Part shown: positions 63,394 through 64,000 of the stretch, in pieces | Layout: each line of letters opens with the position of its first letter | Position numbering within the stretch: position 1 is the stretch's first letter | From: CAVTWJ01 sp963849485 | GTDB lineage: Bacteria; Oederibacteriota; Muellerivitia; Muellerivitales; Muellerivitaceae | Assembly (NCBI GenBank): GCA_963849485.1 | Contig: CAWKIF010000079.1 | Location: 202,655 to 266,654, forward strand | Reading direction: 5' to 3' | DNA length: 64,000 nt | Program-made: the position numbers and the translations under genes | The notes under the pieces: model-generated | Database searches by the model: none | Seen by the model: the letters and a program-made list of their open reading frames with translations, nothing else | What the model was told of the DNA's origin: nothing

Positions 63394-63859
63394 ATGAAAT
63401 TTTATCTTCTCATCCTAACCGGCCTGGTTTCGTTGTCGTGTGGTTTGTTGCTCACCGGCTGCACCAGCACCGAGGGCGGCCACACCAGCCCTTATCAACC
63501 CGGCCCCGTGGCCGGAAAAACCGTCGGTCAAGGCGTCGGCGTGGTGGCCGGCAACGTTGCCGGCGCGGGTGTCGGCGTGGTGGAGGGCACGGTGCAAGGC
63601 ATGGCGGCACCGTTCAATCCCGAGTTATCACATGGTCCGTTACTGGCGCACGGAAACAACATCCGATGGCCGGACAATCCAGGTGCCTTACGACATTTTG
63701 GTGGATCAATATGGCCGCCCGGTGACACATGCCGGCGCCGACGGGAAATCCCAAGCCGCCGCCGATGACCGCCCCGCTGCACCGCCGCCGGGGCAAACGG
63801 CACCCCCGCACCCGCCTCCGGCAGAACCAATGACCACCACCAATGGCGCGCCGCAATAA
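63394..63859 (+). CDS. Small lipoprotein, frameshifted near 63630
   Basis: From the ATG at 63394 it has a lipoprotein signal ending LLTGC, then a Gly/Val-rich repeat (VGQGVGVVAGNVAGAGVGVV) like the small glycine-zipper lipoproteins. The reading then breaks near 63630 and continues in another frame as RTIQVPYDILVDQYGRPVTH with a Pro-rich tail to a stop at 63857-63859. It is a short envelope lipoprotein of unknown role. The frame break is probably an indel. Confidence 0.6.
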
Positions 63860-63890
63860 TTTGATTTGATTTTCCAACCGCAAAAAAATT

Positions 63891-64000
63891 ATGCGAATGT
63901 TCACCCCGTTTCTGTTGACCGCCGGTTTGCTGGCTTCCGGACCCTTGTTTGCCGCGGACCCCACAACCGCTGCGCCGCTCCGCAAAGTTGCCATCATCCC
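63891..64000 (+). CDS. Secreted protein, N-terminal part only
   Basis: An ATG at 63891 opens a frame that runs off the end of the window: a signal peptide (MRMFTPFLLTAGLLASGP, LFAADP) followed by TTAAPLRKVAIIP. It is 31 bases after the lipoprotein stop and co-directional, so the two may form a unit. The rest of the gene is not in the window. Confidence 0.65.
   Translation, partial: MRMFTPFLLTAGLLASGPLFAADPTTAAPLRKVAII

Overview
The window looks like a metagenome-type contig from diderm (Gram-negative) bacteria, and it is probably two contigs joined. From 1 to about 51,178 the genes (biotin, arsenic, an energy-converting-hydrogenase-related complex, RecA, the Pst phosphate system) come from a diderm lineage that I cannot place; outer-membrane barrels with C-terminal Phe, an AsmA-like protein and a YfiR protein support the double membrane. 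From about 51,186 to the end, the gene set (heme O/A synthesis, small c-type cytochromes, LptD, RibBA, RibH, HisF) is the kind seen in Verrucomicrobia, although that assignment is only inference. At about 51,178-51,186 a heme O synthase gene stops after about 55 codons and runs straight into the inside of a GH43 glycosidase gene. That is best explained by an assembly or cloning chimera.

Layout, left part. 88-5444: two IS256-family elements, one decayed and one intact, flank a biotin locus (bioF, bioD) that has a VapBC-type toxin-antitoxin pair spliced between the two bio genes with overlapping reading frames. 5446-7000: an AT-rich stretch with a small membrane protein, a GIY-YIG domain protein and an orphan Phd-type antitoxin. 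7044-7828: a membrane protein and a C_GCAxxG_C_C protein. 8022-11271: an arsenic operon (MerR-type regulator, ArsC, ArsM, Acr3, ArsC) behind a textbook MerR promoter/operator. 11426-12025: a lipoprotein. 12137-21595: a seven-gene Hyf/Ech-like membrane complex whose large subunit has lost the [NiFe] cysteine ligands, preceded by two paralogous HTH-EIIA fusion proteins (21628-23022). 23192-25983: FabG, ketoacyl synthase and a methyltransferase. 26149-32153: membrane proteins, a highly acidic protein, a membrane protein with two degenerate Mrr-like domains, MazG, a Ser/Thr-type phosphatase and an MFS carrier. 32223-36988: an AsmA-like gene, recA, a BshB-like deacetylase and a cold-shock protein. 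37288-48981: a phosphate region (Pit, DUF47, PhoU, PstBACS, porin, secreted phosphatase, YfiR) with repeated TTAAC-N6-TTAAC boxes that look like PHO boxes. 49225-51178: a frameshifted GH43 plus malectin glycosidase.

Layout, right part. ctaB (partial) and ctaA, a cupredoxin-like secreted protein, ribH, a diheme cytochrome c, two small monoheme cytochromes c, a porin, ribBA, a PAS-type histidine kinase, lptD, a DUF486 protein, hisF, a small lipoprotein and the start of a secreted protein.

At least seven breaks of frame occur in genes of both halves (bioD, asmA-like, GH43 twice, porin, ribBA, lipoprotein), several at homopolymers. Sequencing indels are therefore more likely than real pseudogenes for most of them; the decayed transposase at 132-1353 is the clear exception.
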